A program made the position numbers and the translations under genes. A stretch of 64,000 bases of DNA from Verrucomicrobiota bacterium (GTDB lineage Bacteria > Verrucomicrobiota > Verrucomicrobiia > Opitutales > Opitutaceae): positions 149,099 to 213,098 of the forward strand of contig JACRQG010000022.1 of NCBI GenBank assembly GCA_016222805.1. Reading direction: 5' to 3'. Below, piece after piece: positions 36,851 through 45,961 of the stretch. The notes beneath the pieces were generated by a model, which saw nothing but the letters and a program-made list of their open reading frames with translations, searched no databases and had not been told where the DNA came from. The first letter of the stretch is position 1. The number at the start of each line of letters is the position of its first letter.

Positions 36851-37528
36851 ATGTTCATTGGGCACTTTGCCGTGGGATTGGGACTGAAGCGAATGGCGCC
36901 CGAGGTTTCGCTGGGCACGCTCTTCCTCGGCGCGCAATTTCTCGACCTGCTCTGGCCGACGCTTCTGCTGACCGGAACCGAGCGGGTGGAACTGGCGCCG
37001 GACGCCAAGGGGCCGCCTCTGCACTTCACGCACTACCCTGTCTCCCACAGTCTGCTCATGGTCATGGTGTGGGCGGGGTTGCTCGGCGGCGCGTATTACG
37101 GAGTGCGTCGGAGGCTCCGGGGGGCGCTCGTGCTCGCCGCGGCAGTGCTGAGTCACTGGGTACTGGACCTGATCGTGCATCATCCTGATCTGCCGCTGGC
37201 CCCGGGAACGGGCCATCGCGTGGGTTTTGGCCTCTGGGAATCGCTGCCGATCTCACTGTCGATCGAACTGGGCCTCTTCGCGGTGGGATTTTGGGTGTAC
37301 TGCCGGGCGACGGCGGCGGCGGACCGGGTGGGTGCAGTGGGACTCTGGGTCCTGATGGTCTTTCTCGTGCTGATCCAGATCGGAAATGCCTTCGGCGACC
37401 CGCCGCCCAGTGTGGCAGCGGTGGCCTGGGTCGGGCAGGCACAGTGGCTTCTGGTCCTGTGGGCTTACTGGGTGGACCTTCACCGTCGCGCGTGCCTGCC
37501 GAAGCTCAGTGAGCCGGCGTCGGCGTGA
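36851..37528 (+). CDS. YdjM/DUF457-like integral membrane protein
   Basis: A 225-aa polytopic membrane protein with about six hydrophobic helices. It opens with GHFAVGLGLKRM and holds HYPVSHSLLMVM and LSHWVLDLIVHHPDLP; the conserved His/Asp residues at helix ends are those used in the metal-dependent hydrolase-like YdjM/DUF457 group. The biological role of the group is unclear. It lies 6 bp after the oxidoreductase gene, so the two are probably co-transcribed. Confidence 0.65.
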   Translation: MFIGHFAVGLGLKRMAPEVSLGTLFLGAQFLDLLWPTLLLTGTERVELAPDAKGPPLHFTHYPVSHSLLMVMVWAGLLGGAYYGVRRRLRGALVLAAAVLSHWVLDLIVHHPDLPLAPGTGHRVGFGLWESLPISLSIELGLFAVGFWVYCRATAAADRVGAVGLWVLMVFLVLIQIGNAFGDPPPSVAAVAWVGQAQWLLVLWAYWVDLHRRACLPKLSEPASA

Positions 37529-37562
37529 GGCCCTTCGCGGGTTTGCGAATGAAGCCGCCCGC

Positions 37563-38207
37563 TCAACCGGCGTCGGCCGCGCGCTCGAGCGCCGCAATCT
37601 CGCCGCCGGTAATCGCCTCCAGGTGGCGTGTCACCTTCTCCGGCGGCCAGTTCCACCACGCGATCGCCAGCAGACGCGCGACCGTGGCGTCGTCGAAGCG
37701 GCGCTTGATCACCTGCGCGGGATTGCCGCCCACCACCGCGTACGGCGCCACATCACGGGTGACGACGGCGCGCGCGGCGACGATGGCGCCGTGGCCGATG
37801 TTCACGCCGGGCAGGACGAGGGCGTCGTAACCGATCCACACATCGTGACCAAGCACGGTGTCGCCGCGCGTCTGCAAATCACTCCCACCGAGTTGCGCGC
37901 GTTCCCAGCCACCGCCGAAAATGCCGAAAGGATAGGTGGAGAAGCCGCCCAGCGCGTGGTTGGCGCCGTTCATGATGAACTTCACGCCGCGCGCCAGGGC
38001 GCAATAGCGGCCGATGACGAGCCGGTCACCGATGAACGGAAAGTGATAGAGAACGCACCGCGACTCGAAGTGTTCGGGACCGTCAGGATCGTCGTAATAG
38101 GTGTAGTCGCCCACGACGATGCGGGGATTCTTCACGAGTGGCCGCAGAAAGCCGACCTGCGGAAACGCGGCCATGGGATGGGGGTTGAGCGGATCCGGTC
38201 CGTGCAT
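37563..38207 (-). CDS. Vat-like xenobiotic acetyltransferase (left-handed beta-helix)
   Basis: A 214-aa hexapeptide-repeat acetyltransferase closely patterned on the Vat/CatB group. The start HGPDPLNPHPM, then VGDYTYYDD, LYHFPFIGDRLVIGRYC, the catalytic histidine in FIMNGANH near residue 81, DVWIGYDALVLPGVNIG and WWNWPPE near the end are all family landmarks. Known members transfer acetyl from acetyl-CoA to streptogramin A or chloramphenicol. Activity of this chromosomal copy is unproved, and environmental homologues may have other substrates. ATG 38207 matches the family N-terminus. Confidence 0.88.
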   Translation of the reverse strand: MHGPDPLNPHPMAAFPQVGFLRPLVKNPRIVVGDYTYYDDPDGPEHFESRCVLYHFPFIGDRLVIGRYCALARGVKFIMNGANHALGGFSTYPFGIFGGGWERAQLGGSDLQTRGDTVLGHDVWIGYDALVLPGVNIGHGAIVAARAVVTRDVAPYAVVGGNPAQVIKRRFDDATVARLLAIAWWNWPPEKVTRHLEAITGGEIAALERAADAG

Positions 38208-38487
38208 GGACTGTACCCAGACGAATCCGGGCGAAGGCCGCAACCCCGACGCGCCGGCGGCGACGCGGCGGTTTCGCCGCTTGAAGCCACGGGACGCTCC
38301 CATGGATCACCTCGCGAGATCCGACCTGCGGTTTCGTGAATTCGGTCCCGCAGCCGGGATCGGTGTGTCCCGATTCCGGTGATACCCAACTGCCGAGCAG
38401 CGTCGCTGAACCACCCAAGTTGCTGCGGCCCAATACCGGGGATCTCCGCCGCTTTCTTGGCCCGCGTCCTGCAAAGCGCGGCGCCCT

Positions 38488-39288
38488 ATGTCATTGTTTC
38501 ACTACTTCCGCTCCCTTTTCGGCCTCCTCCTTGCCTTCGCTTCGGGCGCACTCGCCCACGCCGCCGTCCCGTTCCGGCTCTTCGAACTTCCGGTTTCCCG
38601 CTTCACGCGGCTCGACGACGGCTCCACCCGCCTCGAACTCGCCCTCCTCAATGCCAAGGGTCAGGCCCGCGTGACCGAAACTCATGTTGTCGCCACCCCG
38701 CCGCGCACCTCCGACGGCGCGTGGAGCCAGTGGCTCGTCAGCTCCGAAGCCTGGTTCGCCTATCAGGGACTCGGAACTCAGGCGCTGGCCAACTTCGAAC
38801 GCCGCAACAACGGCCTCCCCGTCACGGTCGCCGGCATTCCGTACTACACCGTCGGCGAACATCCCCAGGCCGAACTCAACGTTGGTCGCCTCGTCAATCT
38901 CTCCACTCGCGGCGTCGTCCGTCCCGGCTCCGACCCCAGTCTCATCGGCGGCTTCGTGATCGAAGGCGAGTGGCGGCGTGTCCTGATCCGCGCCGTCGGT
39001 CCCACTTTGGGCGACTTCGGCGTGACCGACGCCGTCGCCGATCCATTTCTCACCGTCCGCAGCGGCAACCTCACTCTTTACTTCAATGACAATTGGGGCA
39101 CGCGACCCGATGCCGCGGAATTGGCCAGGGTGGCAGCCGAGGTGGGCGCGTTTCCGCTGCCGGCCGGCAGCAAGGACGCCGCCCTGCTTGTCGAGCTGCC
39201 GCCGGGCAACTACACGGCGAGCGTCACCGCCGACGTCGTTCCGGCCGCCGGCGCCACCGCCTTGCTCGAGATCTACCTCCTGCCCTGA
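38488..39288 (+). CDS. exported protein with verrucomicrobial 'IRAVGPTL' domain
   Basis: A 266-aa protein with a signal peptide (ending ALAHAA near residue 26). From about residue 130 it carries the domain seen repeatedly in secreted verrucomicrobial and planctomycetal proteins: LVNLSTRG, GFVIEGEWRRVLIRAVGPTL, FNDNWG, GSKDAALLVELPPGNYT. In other proteins this domain usually sits at the C-terminus of larger surface proteins; here it makes up most of the protein. Function unknown. The 280-bp gap upstream holds only a small GCGGCG/CGCCGC hairpin (38265-38280). Confidence 0.72.
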   Translation: MSLFHYFRSLFGLLLAFASGALAHAAVPFRLFELPVSRFTRLDDGSTRLELALLNAKGQARVTETHVVATPPRTSDGAWSQWLVSSEAWFAYQGLGTQALANFERRNNGLPVTVAGIPYYTVGEHPQAELNVGRLVNLSTRGVVRPGSDPSLIGGFVIEGEWRRVLIRAVGPTLGDFGVTDAVADPFLTVRSGNLTLYFNDNWGTRPDAAELARVAAEVGAFPLPAGSKDAALLVELPPGNYTASVTADVVPAAGATALLEIYLLP

Positions 39289-39795
39289 GGATCGGTCGTC
39301 CCACCCAATCTCGGGAGGCCCTCGGATTCCGGTCGCGCTGGCGAAGCTGGTTTTCCTGGAAACGACGGCTCTGCCCCTAGGCGGACGGGCGTTCCGCAGT
39401 CCACACCTCTTCGGAACGAGCAGTCACGCCGGAGCACGCGACCACGAGCATGGGCGGTGACAACGTCTCTCAAGCCGTTGATGGCCGCGCGGTGCAGAAC
39501 GCGGTTCTTTTCCGCCCCGGAGATTCGCGCCAATCCACCGCAAATCGAGATCACTTCCAATCCAGCCTTGCGATCCTGTAACAGCTGGCGGATCGACGTC
39601 CGAACCGCACCGATAATTCGAAGGGAGTCGGATCGAGGAACCCCGCCGCGTTCGACTGCCGCCACGCCCATGCGAACATCTCGTCCGCCTGGGGCGTAGC
39701 GCCCTACCCCACTCCATCACAACCCGAGCCGTCGCCCCATCGGAACCCGACCCGTCTTTCGGCACCGTTGATGGAATTTCTCAATTCCGGCGTGG
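39289..39795. other. 507-bp region without a credible gene
   Basis: Only short frames occur here, none with a recognisable domain or plausible start. It lies just beyond the truncated last ORF of the minus-strand operon (39796-39993), so it may be decayed coding sequence. I could not identify any remnant motif. Confidence 0.45.
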
Positions 39796-39993
39796 TCACG
39801 GGAGAGGGGCGAAGAGGCGGATTTCAGCACCCTGGAGAGCGACACCGGCCTTCTTTTCGATCTCGATGCGCACGAAGCGAACGACGCGTCGGGACCGCCA
39901 TTCGTTGACGGCGTCGGTGCGATTGTCGGCCGCCATCGAGGACCACGCGATGAGAGCCAACGAGAGCGTACGAGCGAATGCGGATGTTCTCAT
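39796..39993 (-). pseudogene. truncated exported ORF at the end of the glycosidase operon
   Basis: A 65-aa frame: a signal peptide (MRTSAFARTLSLALIAWSSM) followed by only about 45 residues ending in VRFVRIEIEKKAGVAL and AEIRLFAPLP, which resembles one edge of a discoidin/F5-8C-type beta-sandwich. Its ATG overlaps the stop of the LamG gene by 4 bp, exactly like the other junctions of this operon, so it was probably once a full secreted protein. A functional short product cannot be excluded. Confidence 0.45.
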
Positions 39994-41297
39994 CGCTGCA
40001 GAATGGCCGCAGCCAGGGGAGGCAAATGGCGGAGGTCGGCCAGTCGCTGCAGTTCCACCGGTTCCAAGGCCCGATTGAAGACCGCCACGCCGCCAATCCA
40101 ACCGGTGAAGCCGACACCGCGGGAACTGTGGATCACGCGGCCGATGGTAAAGGGGCCTCCGGTGCCGTCATTCGCCGGGGTGTAGAGGCGGTCGTGGGAA
40201 AACCACCAGGGGTTCAGCCGCAGCGCCGCGAGGTCGCGGGCGGTCTCGGCGAACCTGCCGTCGGGGCCGCGGCGAAGGGTGACTTTCACACGCGTGTAGC
40301 GAAACTCACGCAACTCGACCCGCTCATCTCCGGACTCGCTGAGGACTTTGGTGGAGACGAGCTGATCCTCGGGCGGGTTGTAGAACTGGTCGGGGGGAAA
40401 CGCGGGGTCCTCGCCGGGCTGGAGGCCAGGTTCGCGGTGGAGGCGACCTTGGAGCCACGCCTGGTAAGCGGAGGCGATGAGCTTGTCGCCCTTCGGATTC
40501 TCCAGCCAGCGGTCGCCGGCCCGGCCATTGAGCCAGCCCGTGAGTTCGTGGGTCGCGTGGTCGTAGGTCATGGCGAAGCACTGCCACGAGGCGTCGAGGA
40601 CGGTGGCGGGGGAATCAGCGGGGACGGCGGGCGAAACGTCGGCCGAATTGCACTTGTGCAGCGCGTATCTGTTCAGAAACGAACTCGCCCCGTTTTCGGA
40701 GACATGGCCGCAAGCAGAGCCTTCCTTGTTGAGCCCGGCGAAGAGGGCGTACTGGCGCTGGCCGCGCTCGACCTTCTTGATGGTGGCGGTCTCGTTCTGT
40801 TTCAGATCGGTGCCCTCGTGCCAGATGCCGGCGAGGGCGTGGTTACCGCTCTCCCGGATGGCCCAGACGACGACCGTGACGGATTGATTGGGACCCTTGA
40901 GGTCGATGGGGGAATCGTGAAGGCGGGCGCGAGGAACAAAGAGAAATGGGCGCAGCTTGGCGTCGGACTCCTTGCGGATGCGGATCGCCTCGCCGAATGG
41001 TCCACGGCCAAGGAGCGGAAAATCCGCGTAGGTGGCCGGGCGGCCCTCGCCCCAGTAGTCGTGCACGTAGTTGCCGGCCTCGAGGGCAAAACCGTTCTGG
41101 GCGCCAGCGGGCACATGCGCGGTGAAACGTCGTGCCCCGGCCGGCTCGCGTTGGACGAAGTCCCAGAAGGCGACGCACCCGGGCGTGCCGGTGACAGTGG
41201 CGACGCGGTCGCGGTAGGCGGGTGCGGAGGCGGCGCCGGCCAGGGCCGGGACCAGCGCCGAGAGAATCGCGACGGACGGGAGTCGGTGCAGGTTCAT
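39990..41297 (-). CDS. exported LamG/concanavalin-like domain protein
   Basis: A 435-aa protein with a signal peptide (residues 1-22). A LamG-type jelly roll spans most of the chain: the entry GCVAFWDFVQREP near residue 40, QSVTVVVWAIR near 138, and the closing GFTGWIGGVAVFNRAL near 405. LamG domains bind or, rarely, cleave carbohydrates; no catalytic pair is obvious. Its ATG overlaps the stop of the GHL6-type gene (ATGA). Likely a surface carbohydrate-binding partner of the operon's hydrolases. Confidence 0.75.
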   Translation of the reverse strand: MNLHRLPSVAILSALVPALAGAASAPAYRDRVATVTGTPGCVAFWDFVQREPAGARRFTAHVPAGAQNGFALEAGNYVHDYWGEGRPATYADFPLLGRGPFGEAIRIRKESDAKLRPFLFVPRARLHDSPIDLKGPNQSVTVVVWAIRESGNHALAGIWHEGTDLKQNETATIKKVERGQRQYALFAGLNKEGSACGHVSENGASSFLNRYALHKCNSADVSPAVPADSPATVLDASWQCFAMTYDHATHELTGWLNGRAGDRWLENPKGDKLIASAYQAWLQGRLHREPGLQPGEDPAFPPDQFYNPPEDQLVSTKVLSESGDERVELREFRYTRVKVTLRRGPDGRFAETARDLAALRLNPWWFSHDRLYTPANDGTGGPFTIGRVIHSSRGVGFTGWIGGVAVFNRALEPVELQRLADLRHLPPLAAAILQR

Positions 41298-43366
41298 CGG
41301 AGGGATTGATACTCCATGACGATGCCGGTGTGCATCGTGAACGTCGGCACGGCGACGGTGAGGAGGCCGGCGCCTTGGGAGAAAGTCAGCGTCTCGCCAG
41401 CGGGAATCGCGCGGACCCTCGTAACGCGTTCAGGGACGCGCACCGCCAGTTTCACCCCGGGGATGGGCGGGAAGTCCTCGATCACCTTCACTTCGCCGCG
41501 TTGCAGCGCCGGGCTGTAAAGCAGGTGCGCCACATAACGGTTCTTGTCCGCCTGGCGCAGCAGGCTCACGCGGCCGCTGCTGGGCAGACCGGTGACTTTG
41601 AGCACGGGGGCGGAGTCGAGGAGGTCGAGGGCGTTCTGCAGCAACTGGCGGTGGAGCCGGACCCCGTGCTTGGAGTAGAGCCGATCGAGGGCGTGGGCGA
41701 AAAAGATGACGTTGCCCTGGCGCACGACGGCGGGAAACGCGGAGTCCGCCAACTGGTAGGGCGTGTTGGCGTGGCTGGAGTACTGGCCATAGGTGCGGTT
41801 GAAGTACGGCTCCCGGATGGCGGCGAGCGTCTGCCCCGTCGTGGGTTTGGTGCGGAGGCCAGCCTGGTAATTGAGGAACGGCGTCGAAACCACGCCGGCG
41901 CCGAGGTCCGGCTTCACCACGGTGTAGTCGAACGTGTAGGGGGAGGTGCCCACGTAATCGGCGCCGACCTCGATCACAAAACGCGTCTTCGTGGCGTCGA
42001 GCGCGCCGGCGCCGAGGACGACGAGCTTGCCGCCGCGCCTCACCCACGCGGCGATGGCTTCGGCCTGGGCGGGGGTGAGGCAGGGATGACTCGGGAGGAC
42101 GAGGGTGGAAAGTCCGTCGAGGATCTTCTCATCCGCCGGCACGAAGTCGTAGTGCAGTTCGAGCAGCATGTTCACGAGGCCGTGGTCGGCCTCGTTGTCG
42201 AGCGTGAGCCACAGGCCGAGCTTCGAGTACGGCACTCCGCCCGGGCCGTAGGCTTCGATCTGCTCCACGTAACGGTAGGCCTCACCGATGTTGCGGTAGG
42301 TCTCGACATCCATCTGGCCGGAGGGATGAAGCTGGTCGCCGAAGTTGCAGGCGGCGCCGTTGGCGATCATGGCGGCGGCCTCGTATCTGATGGCGTCGGC
42401 GTGCTTGAAGCCGCCGAACTCGCCCCAGGACTTGTGAAACTTGCCGCTCATCGCGACGACGCGGGATCCCTGGCCGAGGTGGTATTTGGCTTCGAGCGGG
42501 AGCTTGTCGTAGCCGCCCCATGTGGTCGGGAGATCCTCCAATTCCTGCTGCGTGTTCAGGTCGAACAGGCGTTCGGTGAAGATCGCCTTGCCGGTCACGT
42601 GCGTCGCGGAGTTGAAGTAGACCGTGGCCTTGGGGTGGTGCCGTGCGACCAACTCGCGCAACTGGCGCATGTGCTCCTTCAGGGCCAGGGCGGAGCTGCG
42701 GGCGACCGCGACCTTGTCGTCGAGGTTCACGCCTTCCTGCTGCATCCGGGCGTTGCACGGCGCGCAGTGGCAGCGGTCGGCCACGTGGTAGATGTCGAAC
42801 CAAAAGCCATCGACGGGGTATTTTTGGCAAAGCTCCTCCACCTGCCGCAGGATGAGGGCGTGATAGGGCCCGCCGGCCGCCGCGCAGAGACGCTTCCAGC
42901 CGCCGTTGGGCTTCGGATCGGTGGGCTTGGCCCCGGCCTTGATATTGCCCTGAAACGCGCCGTTCTTGTCACGGGCGCACCAGTCCGGGTGGCTCTCCGC
43001 ATCGTTGGCCGACCAGCCGACCGTGAAGTAGATGGGGCACACCACGCCGATCTCGTGGCAGGCGGCGATCTGCGCGCCGAGCAGGTCGAACTTCAGGTTG
43101 GGGTGCCTCCGCCCCACCTGCGTCGGATAGTAGCTCCAGCTGTGGTGGCACTTCGCGAAAAGGTTGATCTGGTTGACCCGCCCCGCGCGCAGGGCGGCCT
43201 GGAACTGGGCCTTGTCGAATCTTTCGCCGATGCCGGCGATGTGCTCCGAAGTGTGGAAATCGAGGTGCACCTGCCGCGTGGGCGGCGGCGGGAGGTCGGC
43301 GGCGGATGCCCCCGCGAACGCCAGCGCGACGGCGACGCCCAAGCGGGCCAGCGAGGTTGTTTTCAT
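41294..43366 (-). CDS. exported GHL6-type putative glycoside hydrolase with GH42-like trimerisation domain
   Basis: A 690-aa protein. A signal peptide is followed by a TIM-barrel-like region (residues ~30-400: HLDFHTSEHI, NLFAKCHHSWSYYPT, PVDGFWFDIYHVADRCHC), as in hypothetical glycosyl hydrolase 6 and alpha-fucosidase-like proteins. The cysteine cluster CHCAPCNARM near residue 205 is typical of that group. A flavodoxin/GATase-like domain follows (LSTLVLPSHPCLTPAQAEAI, WVRRGGKLVVLGAG), as in GH42 domain M, and then a beta domain. Activity is predicted, not proven. Overlaps both neighbours by ATGA. Confidence 0.78.
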   Translation of the reverse strand: MKTTSLARLGVAVALAFAGASAADLPPPPTRQVHLDFHTSEHIAGIGERFDKAQFQAALRAGRVNQINLFAKCHHSWSYYPTQVGRRHPNLKFDLLGAQIAACHEIGVVCPIYFTVGWSANDAESHPDWCARDKNGAFQGNIKAGAKPTDPKPNGGWKRLCAAAGGPYHALILRQVEELCQKYPVDGFWFDIYHVADRCHCAPCNARMQQEGVNLDDKVAVARSSALALKEHMRQLRELVARHHPKATVYFNSATHVTGKAIFTERLFDLNTQQELEDLPTTWGGYDKLPLEAKYHLGQGSRVVAMSGKFHKSWGEFGGFKHADAIRYEAAAMIANGAACNFGDQLHPSGQMDVETYRNIGEAYRYVEQIEAYGPGGVPYSKLGLWLTLDNEADHGLVNMLLELHYDFVPADEKILDGLSTLVLPSHPCLTPAQAEAIAAWVRRGGKLVVLGAGALDATKTRFVIEVGADYVGTSPYTFDYTVVKPDLGAGVVSTPFLNYQAGLRTKPTTGQTLAAIREPYFNRTYGQYSSHANTPYQLADSAFPAVVRQGNVIFFAHALDRLYSKHGVRLHRQLLQNALDLLDSAPVLKVTGLPSSGRVSLLRQADKNRYVAHLLYSPALQRGEVKVIEDFPPIPGVKLAVRVPERVTRVRAIPAGETLTFSQGAGLLTVAVPTFTMHTGIVMEYQSLR

Positions 43367-44484
43367 GAGGATGGGGCGAGCGGGATCACCGCGTTCCAGG
43401 TGCGCGTGGCGTCCTTGAGATCGAGGCCCGGGCCCTCGGCGGTGGCGCAAAAGAGGTGCGTGGGCCGGCCGTTCTCGATCAGCAGCTGCGGGCGCTCGAG
43501 GAATCCCTGGCGTGTGGTGCGGCCATCGCTCCAGCGGAGCCGGCGGCTGTAGGCCAGCGTCGCGCGGTCGAAGTCCCAGTTGAAGCCGTCGGCACTGGTG
43601 ACGTGGATGCCGCCGAACTGCTCGCCGCAGATTTCGCCGGTCATGTCCTTCATGAGCGCGTGCACGCGGCCGTTTTCGTGCCAGAGAAACGGATCCTCGA
43701 CGTGGGCCGGTTTGCCCTTGAAGAGCCATGGGGTGGGCTGGCGTCGCCACGGCCCGAGGTAATGCGACGCGTGGGCGACGCCGACCTGGAGGTTGCCGAG
43801 GTTTTCCTTGCGCGACTTGTAGGCGAGGAGGAAGGAGCCGTCGGGCAGCGGGCAGAGCGATGGGTTGGTCGTCGCGATGGAGTCCCACTCTCCCGGGCGC
43901 GGCTCAAGCAGCGGGGTGTCGAGGCGTTTCCACGGGCCCTTCACGCTCTTGCTGGTGGCCAGGCCGATGCGCTTACGGGCCCAGGTGGCGAGATAGCGCG
44001 GCGAGCGCCAGACCTCCTGTTTGTCGGGCGTGGGGGTCGGGCCATCGTAGTTGGAGCCCATGTAGAGCAGCAGGTAGGTATCGCCGACCTTGCGGATATG
44101 GGGGTTGTGGGTGGTGCGGCCGTCGAAGAAATCGCCGCCGCGCGGCGGGAGCGCGACCTCGGCAAGTTGGTAGGGGCCGACGGGCGTGGCGGATTCGGCG
44201 CGCACGATTTCAGACATGAAGAGCCAGTGGGGGTGAAAGATGACCGTCTTTGGGATGCGCGAGGCGAAGAGGTGATACTTGCCGTCCTCGCCGCGGATGG
44301 GCGCGCCGCACCAGACCCAATGATCGGGCAACTCGAAGCCGCCGCCGACCACGGCCGGTTGCAGGCGCTTAATGAAGGACGGCGAGGCGGCCGCAGGAGA
44401 TTCTTCGGCGGCGCGAAGTTGCGGGAGGAGCGGAGAGGCCGCCGCGGCGGCGCCGAGGTGGGTGAGGAAGGTGCGACGGTGCAT
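43363..44484 (-). CDS. Tat-exported five-bladed beta-propeller glycosidase-like protein
   Basis: A 373-aa protein with a twin-arginine-type signal (MHRRTFLTHLGAAAAA). The mature part shows the repeated blades of GH43/GH32-clan enzymes: GAPIRGEDGKYHLFAS, THNPHIRKVGDTYLLLYMG, TTNPSLCPLPDGSFLLAYKS, VEDPFLWHENGRVHALM. Acidic residues at blade starts could serve catalysis. The exact family is not certain. The stop overlaps the start of the GHL6-type gene. It is 46 bp after the fucosidase gene. Confidence 0.78.
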   Translation of the reverse strand: MHRRTFLTHLGAAAAASPLLPQLRAAEESPAAASPSFIKRLQPAVVGGGFELPDHWVWCGAPIRGEDGKYHLFASRIPKTVIFHPHWLFMSEIVRAESATPVGPYQLAEVALPPRGGDFFDGRTTHNPHIRKVGDTYLLLYMGSNYDGPTPTPDKQEVWRSPRYLATWARKRIGLATSKSVKGPWKRLDTPLLEPRPGEWDSIATTNPSLCPLPDGSFLLAYKSRKENLGNLQVGVAHASHYLGPWRRQPTPWLFKGKPAHVEDPFLWHENGRVHALMKDMTGEICGEQFGGIHVTSADGFNWDFDRATLAYSRRLRWSDGRTTRQGFLERPQLLIENGRPTHLFCATAEGPGLDLKDATRTWNAVIPLAPSS

Positions 44485-44530
44485 GAAGAGGACTGGGCGA
44501 CGACGATCTCAGTTGGAGGGCGGCACGGGG

Positions 44531-45961
44531 CTATCTCCTATCCGGCGGGGAAGGGGAAGTCTCGAGGCACAACACACTGGCGAGGGGATCAGGCGACGTT
44601 TCCGGCAGAGCGACCGTCACCTGGTCACCTTGCTGGGTGACCTTGAGCGCCGCGCGCTGCGGGTCGGCCAGGAGGTAGGCCTTGGTCACGCGATCCTTCA
44701 CGCCGGTGAGCTCGCACTTGCCCGCCGGCCACTTGAACAGGTGAACGTAGAGTTTGCCGGGCTTGGTGGTGCAGCGCCACTCGCGGCGGGTCTCGAAAGC
44801 GGGTCTCCCCCTCTGGTCTGTGCGGGTCGGGCTGTAGGCGCCGAACTCCGCTCCGAATGGGCTGCGGCCTGCACCGTAGATCGCCTCGCCGTTGATCCGC
44901 AGCCAGCGTCCCACCGCGCGAAGCAAGTCGCAGCTGGGCTGCGGGATCACGCCTTCACCGTCGGGACCGACGTTGAGCAGGTAGTTGCCGCCTTTGCTCA
45001 CGATATCGACGAGCTTGAAGGTGACATCCTCGGGTTGCTTCCAGTGGTGGTCGTTCTTCTTGAAGCCCCACGTGTCGTTCAGCGTCGCGGGCGTTTCCCA
45101 GGCTCCCGCGCGCGAGAGCGCGGGAATGGCGTTGTCACCCTCCGAGTCATAGTCGCTCTGACTCTGACCGCCGAGGCGCCCGCTGATCAGGCAGTCGGGC
45201 TGCAATTCGCGGACGACCTTTTCAAGTTTCGCGGCGCGCTCCACGTTGACGACCTTGAGCGGGGTATCGAACCACACGATCGAGATCGGACCGTAATTGC
45301 TGAGCAATTCGCGGATCTGCGGGATCGCCTTGCGGTGAAAATACGCGTCGAAGTCGCCGGCCTGGCGCGGATCCCAAATCGGGTTGGCCCACACGGGATC
45401 GTCTTCGTGGGGGCCTTCCCAAATGGCCCCGCCGGGCGCGGTCCAGTCCTGGGCCTGCGAGTAATAGACGCCAAACTTGAGGCCGCGCCGGGCGCAGGCC
45501 GCGGCGAGTTCCTTCACAACGTCGCGCTTGAAGGGCGTGGCGGCGACGATGTTGAAGGGGTCGGCTTGGGACGCGTACAGGGCGAAGCCGTCGTGGTGCT
45601 TGGCGGTAAGCACGAGGTATTTCATGCCGGCGTCCGAGGCGAGCTGCGCCCAGGCGTCGGCGTCGAATTTCACCGGATTGAACTGCCGGGCGAGCTGTTC
45701 GTAGTCGGCGATCGGAATGCGCGCCTTGTACATGATCCATTCGCCGATGCCGGAGTAGGTCTGCCCTTTCCACTCGCCGGCGGGCAGGGAATAAAGGCCC
45801 CAGTGGATGAAGAGACCGAATTTCGCCTCGTGCCACCAGGCGAGTCTCTTTTCCCGGGCAGAATCCAGGCTGGAGGCGACCAGTGCCGCCGTGGCGAACT
45901 GGCTGACGACAGCCAGCCCGAGAACGAGGACGACGGCGCCGGGAGGCGTGCAGCGTTTCAT
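44531..45961 (-). CDS. exported alpha-L-fucosidase (GH29)
   Basis: A 476-aa enzyme with a signal peptide (residues 1-25). GH29 landmarks are WWHEAKFGLFIHWGLYSLPAG near 42, LTAKHHDGFALY near 120, KFGVYYSQAQDW near 160, and the nucleophilic Asp in SIVWFDTPLK near 235. The C-terminal ~110 residues form a beta-sandwich. It removes alpha-linked fucose from glycans in the periplasm or outside the cell. ATG 45961 overlaps the stop of the heparinase-like gene (ATGA). Its presence suggests a fucose-containing substrate for the locus. Confidence 0.92.
   Translation of the reverse strand: MKRCTPPGAVVLVLGLAVVSQFATAALVASSLDSAREKRLAWWHEAKFGLFIHWGLYSLPAGEWKGQTYSGIGEWIMYKARIPIADYEQLARQFNPVKFDADAWAQLASDAGMKYLVLTAKHHDGFALYASQADPFNIVAATPFKRDVVKELAAACARRGLKFGVYYSQAQDWTAPGGAIWEGPHEDDPVWANPIWDPRQAGDFDAYFHRKAIPQIRELLSNYGPISIVWFDTPLKVVNVERAAKLEKVVRELQPDCLISGRLGGQSQSDYDSEGDNAIPALSRAGAWETPATLNDTWGFKKNDHHWKQPEDVTFKLVDIVSKGGNYLLNVGPDGEGVIPQPSCDLLRAVGRWLRINGEAIYGAGRSPFGAEFGAYSPTRTDQRGRPAFETRREWRCTTKPGKLYVHLFKWPAGKCELTGVKDRVTKAYLLADPQRAALKVTQQGDQVTVALPETSPDPLASVLCLETSPSPPDRR

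Noticed and set aside
38208..38487. Small open frames and a hairpin before the 'IRAVGPTL' protein
   Set aside because: The frames lack plausible starts or domains, and the 6-bp GC hairpin alone is not evidence of a functional RNA.
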